From JAPHTQ01 sp050295975 (GTDB taxonomy: Bacteria; Pseudomonadota; Gammaproteobacteria; Thiohalomonadales; Thiohalomonadaceae), in assembly GCA_050295975.1 (NCBI GenBank), contig JBNKQR010000057.1, positions 1-16,989 of the forward strand: 16,989 bases of DNA. The letters are read 5' to 3'. The notes under the pieces were generated by a model. That model was not told the DNA's origin, searched no databases, and saw nothing but the letters and a program-made list of their open reading frames with translations. Shown in pieces: positions 14,075 to 16,989 of this stretch. Positions within the stretch are counted from its first letter, which is position 1. Each line of letters opens with the position of its first letter. A program made the position numbers and the translations under genes.

Positions 14075-14422
14075 TCACTGCAAAAATAGGGCTTTATATT
14101 CGGCTTCATTGAAACCGGCGCGAATCACGCTGTCGGTGATCAGCACCGGTCGTTTGATTAGCGTTGGGTTGGCCAGCATCAACATGAGTGCCTTATTGCG
14201 GTCCACATCACTGCGATCGGCATCGGATAACTGCTTCCAGCTGGTAGAGCGGCGATTGAGTAGCGTCTCCCAACCCACCGCATCAAGCCATGATGCCAAC
14301 TCGGTTTTTTCCACGCCCTGCTCACGCAGGTCGTGGAAGTGGTAGTCGACGCCGTGGCCTTCGAGCCATTTACGCGCTTTCTTTACCGAGTCGCAATTTT
14401 TAATGCCAACCAGGGTGATCAC
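14075..14422 (-). CDS. yffB: ArsC/Spx-family thioredoxin-fold protein (YffB-like)
   Basis: Encodes 115 residues from GTG 14422, whose N-terminus MITLVGIKNCDSVKKARKWL aligns position for position with E. coli YffB (MVTLYGIKNC...). A TTG at 14428 overlaps the dapD stop as TTGA and would add two residues. The single active-site-type cysteine is Cys10; the family has the arsenate reductase fold but lacks a second nearby cysteine. Other family marks are VDYHFHDLREQG, the W-rich AVGWETLLNRRSTSWKQL segment and NPTLIKRPVLI. YffB-type genes next to dapE are common in Gammaproteobacteria. A glutathione-dependent thiol reductase role has been proposed, but substrates are unknown. Immediate coupling to dapD and placement before dapE suggest co-expression with DAP synthesis. 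Confidence 0.9.
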   Translation of the reverse strand: MITLVGIKNCDSVKKARKWLEGHGVDYHFHDLREQGVEKTELASWLDAVGWETLLNRRSTSWKQLSDADRSDVDRNKALMLMLANPTLIKRPVLITDSVIRAGFNEAEYKALFLQ

Positions 14423-14424
14423 GA

Positions 14425-15249
14425 TCAAATGTCGCGCAGCAGTTCGTTGATGCCGACTTTACCGCGAGTTTTTTCATCGACCTTTTTCACAATCACGGCA
14501 CAGTAGAGGCTGTACGTGCCATCTTTGCTCGGCAGGTTACCTGAGACCACAACGGAACCGGCAGGTACGCGGCCGTAATGCACTTCACCGGTCTCGCGGT
14601 CATAGATCTTGGTGGACTGGCCGATGTAGACCCCCATGGAGATGACGGCGCCTTCCTCAACGATCACACCCTCAACCACTTCAGAGCGTGCGCCGATGAA
14701 GCAGTTGTCTTCGATGATGGTCGGGGCGGCCTGCAGCGGTTCCAGTACGCCACCGATGCCAACGCCACCGGAGAGGTGTACGTTCTTGCCTATCTGGGCG
14801 CAGGAGCCAACGGTGGCCCAGGTGTCGACCATGGTGCCGGAATCGACATAGGCACCGATGTTAACGTAGGAGGGCATCAGTACCGCGCCGGAGGCGATGT
14901 AGGAACCCTTACGTGCGGTGGCCGGTGGCACAACACGTACACCGCCTTCGCGGAATTCGCGTGAGTTCATGTCGGCGTACTTGGACGGCACCTTGTCGTA
15001 GTAGTTGGTGAAACCGCCCTTCATGAATTCGTTGTCATTGATGCGGAAGGAGAGCAGAACCGCCTTCTTCAGCCACTCGTTAACAACCCAGTCGCCAACG
15101 CCGCGGCGCTCGGCCACACGGGCTTCGCCACTGTCGAGCATGCGGATCACTTCGTTAACCGCTTCTTTAACATGGGTGTCTACGCTGCGCGGGGTGATCT
15201 CTGCACGGCGCTCGAAGGCCTCTTCAATAACACTTTTAATATCACTCAT
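14425..15249 (-). CDS. dapD: 2,3,4,5-tetrahydropyridine-2,6-dicarboxylate N-succinyltransferase
   Basis: Adds succinyl from succinyl-CoA to tetrahydrodipicolinate, the first step of the succinylase branch. It has 274 residues, identical in length to E. coli DapD. The N-terminal helical domain (to about 100) is followed by a left-handed beta-helix of hexapeptide repeats at about 105-235 (SYIASGAVLMPSYVNIGAYV, TWATVGSCAQIGKNVHLSGG, VGIGGVLEPLQ, IIEDNCFIGARSEVVEGV), which forms the trimer and CoA site. The C-terminal part has SLYCAVIVKKVDEKTR. ATG 15249 has GGAG 6 bases upstream (plus-strand 15256-15259). It follows dapC after a 53-base gap with a hairpin and abuts yffB at its end. Confidence 0.97.
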   Translation of the reverse strand: MSDIKSVIEEAFERRAEITPRSVDTHVKEAVNEVIRMLDSGEARVAERRGVGDWVVNEWLKKAVLLSFRINDNEFMKGGFTNYYDKVPSKYADMNSREFREGGVRVVPPATARKGSYIASGAVLMPSYVNIGAYVDSGTMVDTWATVGSCAQIGKNVHLSGGVGIGGVLEPLQAAPTIIEDNCFIGARSEVVEGVIVEEGAVISMGVYIGQSTKIYDRETGEVHYGRVPAGSVVVSGNLPSKDGTYSLYCAVIVKKVDEKTRGKVGINELLRDI

Positions 15250-15273
15250 TTTTTTCTCCAGATTAAAAACATG

Positions 15274-15304
15274 AACCGCAAAGTCGACGAAGGACTTTGC
15301 AGTT
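15274..15304 (-). other. Hairpin between dapC and dapD
   Basis: GCAAAGTC (15278-15285) and GACTTTGC (15293-15300) form an 8-bp perfect stem with a 7-base loop; AAC/GTT extends it by three pairs beyond one mismatch. On the - strand it follows the dapC stop directly and is not followed at once by a T run (TTTTT comes about 10 bases later), so it looks more like a processing, stability or weak attenuation element than a normal terminator. Confidence 0.5.
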
Positions 15305-16496
15305 AAATTTGTTCGATAAATGCCCGAATTCGCTCGGCGGCCTCAATACACTCTTCCAGTTCAGCCACCAGCGCCATACGGATTCTCCCTTTGCCGGGAT
15401 TACTGCCGTGCGCTTCACGGGAGAGGTAGCTGCCGGGGAGCACTGTCACGTTCTGTTGTGCGAACAGCTCGCGGCTGAATTCACACTCGTCGATGGGTGT
15501 CTCTGCCCAGAGATAAAAACCAGCCTCGGGGCGTGTCACCTTCATCACTGGTTGCAATATATCTAAAACCGCGTCGAACTTCTGCCGGTAAAGCTCACGA
15601 TTGGCGATAACGTGCGCCTCGTCGTTCCAGGCAGCGATGCTGGCCGCCTGGGTGTGCGGCGGCAGGGCACAGCCGTGATAGGTGCGGTACTTGAGAAAAC
15701 GGGCTAGCACCTCGGCATCACCAGCAACAAAACCGGAGCGCAGCCCCGGCAGGTTGGAGCGTTTGGATAGGCTATGGAAGACCACGCAGCGTTTGTAATC
15801 GGTGCGCCCCATTTTTGCCGCCGCCTGTAACAGACCTGCGGGCGGCTTTGCCTCATCGAAGTAGAGCTCCGAGTAGCACTCATCGGAGGCGATGATGAAA
15901 TCGTGCTCGTCGGCCAGGGCGATCAGCTTTTGCAGGTAGGCGATGTTGGCCACTGCGCCGGTGGGGTTGCCGGGGGTGCAGAGATAGATGAGATGGCAAC
16001 GCTGCCACACCTCGGAAGGTACGCTATCCAGGTCGGGCAGAAAACCTGTCTCCGCTGTGGTGTTGAGGAACCACGGTTCAGCCCCGGCCAGCAGCGCCGC
16101 CCCTTCGTAGATCTGGTAGAAGGGGTTGGGTGAGAGAACCAGCGGATTTTTGCTGCGATCCACCACCGCCTGGGCAAAGGCGAACAGCGCCTCACGGGTA
16201 CCCGCCACCGGCAGAACATGCTGCTCCGCATCGATGGAACCTTTGGGCAGGCTAAAGCGGCGACTGAGCCAGCGGGCAATCGACTGGCGCAACGGCAAGG
16301 TGCCCTTGGTCAGCGGATAGTTGGCCAGACCATGCAGATGGGTGATCAACTCCTCCACCACAAAGCCCGGAGGCTGGTGCTTGGGTTCACCGATGGAGAG
16401 CGCGATATGCGGCTTATCCGGTGGTGTAATGCCCGCCTTGAGTGCATTGAGCTTCTCGAAGGGGTAGGGCTGGAGTCGGTCTAGGTCTGGGTTCAT
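15303..16496 (-). CDS. dapC: Succinyldiaminopimelate transaminase
   Basis: PLP-dependent class I/II aminotransferase that converts N-succinyl-2-amino-6-ketopimelate to N-succinyl-L,L-DAP with glutamate as donor, the step between DapD and DapE. From ATG 16496 it has 397 residues, as in characterised DapC proteins, and begins MNPDLDRLQPYPFEKLNAL, the family's standard opening. In-frame starts at 16502 (ATG) and 16511 (TTG) add only a few residues. Motifs are ANYPLTKGTLPLR, SPNPFYQIYEGAAL, CTPGNPTGAV, SDECYSELYF and the PLP lysine in HSLSKRSNLPGLRSG (Lys245); the final substrate arginine is in GRIRMALV. Clustering with dapD and dapE makes the DapC assignment better than a generic aminotransferase call. 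Confidence 0.95.
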   Translation of the reverse strand: MNPDLDRLQPYPFEKLNALKAGITPPDKPHIALSIGEPKHQPPGFVVEELITHLHGLANYPLTKGTLPLRQSIARWLSRRFSLPKGSIDAEQHVLPVAGTREALFAFAQAVVDRSKNPLVLSPNPFYQIYEGAALLAGAEPWFLNTTAETGFLPDLDSVPSEVWQRCHLIYLCTPGNPTGAVANIAYLQKLIALADEHDFIIASDECYSELYFDEAKPPAGLLQAAAKMGRTDYKRCVVFHSLSKRSNLPGLRSGFVAGDAEVLARFLKYRTYHGCALPPHTQAASIAAWNDEAHVIANRELYRQKFDAVLDILQPVMKVTRPEAGFYLWAETPIDECEFSRELFAQQNVTVLPGSYLSREAHGSNPGKGRIRMALVAELEECIEAAERIRAFIEQI

Positions 16497-16523
16497 TGTC
16501 ATAGTCGCCAAAAACAGTCCCGC

Positions 16524-16552
16524 ATTATAAGGTATTGGCCTGAGAGCTTAAA
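16524..16552 (-). promoter_or_regulatory. Promoter candidate for the dapC-led unit
   Basis: On the - strand TTTAAG (16552-16547), a 17-base spacer and a perfect TATAAT (16529-16524) sit upstream of dapC. A start site near 16517 would give a leader of about 20 bases to ATG 16496. The -35 matches poorly (3 of 6). Confidence 0.5.
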
Positions 16553-16577
16553 CCACGCATTGGAGAGGGGAACGACC

Positions 16578-16946
16578 ATGCCAATTCGCGCTATCCACCA
16601 TGTCAGCCTGCTGATCGCCGACACCGAACAGGCACTCGCCTTCTACCGTGACCTGCTCGGGCTGAAGGTGATCGATCGCTCACCCCTCGGTTTCCCCGGT
16701 GCATGGCTCGCCATTGGCGAGCAACAACTCCACCTGCTCGAACTACCCAATCCCGACTCGGAGAGTGAACGCCCCGATCATGTAGGCCGTGATCACCATC
16801 TTGCCTTGGCGGTGGAGGGGCTGGATGAATTGGCGAAGCAGTTGAGTGAAGCAGGAGTTGCGATCAGCAAAAGCAGATCAGGTCGTAACGCGATCTTCTG
16901 TCGTGACCCGGATGGCAATGGGGTGGAGTTGATCTCAATGGATTGA
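16578..16946 (+). CDS. VOC-superfamily (glyoxalase/dioxygenase-fold) protein
   Basis: Encodes 122 residues from ATG 16578, which has GGAGAGGGG (16562-16570) 7 bases upstream; the frame is open further left but that part covers the ribosome site. Two beta-alpha-beta-beta-beta units are visible: IHHVSLLIADTEQALAFYRD then GLKVIDRSP...WLAIGEQQLHLLEL, and DHHLALAVEGLDELAKQL then RNAIFCRDPDGNGVELI. Likely metal ligands are His7 or His8, a His in DHH, and Glu117 in GVELI. This pattern fits small glyoxalase/bleomycin-resistance/dioxygenase family members. True glyoxalase I keeps further conserved residues I cannot confirm here, so the substrate is left open. It is divergent from dapC. Confidence 0.88.
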   Translation: MPIRAIHHVSLLIADTEQALAFYRDLLGLKVIDRSPLGFPGAWLAIGEQQLHLLELPNPDSESERPDHVGRDHHLALAVEGLDELAKQLSEAGVAISKSRSGRNAIFCRDPDGNGVELISMD

Positions 16947-16953
16947 GGCGTAA

Positions 16954-16989
16954 GATGGCAAACCAGAGGGATAGAATAGACAGGCAATG
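16954..16989 (+). CDS. Possible start of another gene, cut by the window edge
   Basis: ATG 16954 has GAGG (16944-16947) 6 bases upstream, a good ribosome site overlapping the end of the VOC gene. The frame MANQRDRIDRQ stays open to the window end. Only 12 codons are visible, so neither the gene nor its product can be confirmed; ATG 16987 in another frame is also possible. Confidence 0.3.

Overview
The window looks like an ordinary, gene-dense stretch of a gammaproteobacterial chromosome. By eye the base composition is moderately GC-rich (not computed). The order dedD-cvpA-purF-metZ and the succinylase-branch DAP cluster dapC-dapD-yffB-dapE are typical of Pseudomonas/Chromatiales-like Gammaproteobacteria. 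A free-living or symbiotic sulfur-oxidiser lineage is possible, but that is inference. I see no tRNA, rRNA, insertion sequence, prophage, CRISPR array or toxin-antitoxin pair. No gap between genes exceeds about 165 bases.

Left part, + strand (1-7089). The tail of a SPOR-domain protein (dedD) is followed by cvpA and purF. After purF lies a 161-base gap with a rho-independent terminator and overlapping alternative hairpins just ahead of metZ. Then comes a run of closely packed genes: metZ, a class I methyltransferase, a glycerate 2-kinase (DUF4147/MOFRL), a ferritin-like diiron DUF455 protein and a small exported protein. The last junctions overlap or nearly touch, which suggests translational coupling. 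A bidirectional terminator (7091-7115) closes the run.

Middle (7134-12221). A host-attachment-type protein (- strand) is divergent from a small HExxH protein of the SprA-related metalloprotease family. Next is a small protein with a PD-(D/E)XK-like pattern, 10 bases ahead of a YoaA/DinG-type Fe-S helicase. A beta-barrel outer membrane protein follows as its own transcription unit, with a good promoter inside the end of the helicase gene and a strong terminator. That terminator sits only about 20 bases before tsaB (tRNA t6A synthesis), so the source of tsaB transcription is unclear.

Right part, - strand (16496-12223). dapC, dapD, a yffB/ArsC-like gene, dapE and a GDSL lipoprotein esterase run in one direction. 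DapD, DapC and DapE catalyse consecutive steps from tetrahydrodipicolinate to L,L-diaminopimelate, the precursor of lysine and peptidoglycan. A candidate promoter lies upstream of dapC. A divergent VOC/glyoxalase-fold gene and the possible first codons of another gene end the window.

Most of the window is housekeeping. The points most worth a second look are the nested alternative hairpins between purF and metZ, the nuclease-like protein paired with the YoaA-type helicase, the coupled kinase/diiron/exported-protein cluster, and the missing promoter of tsaB.
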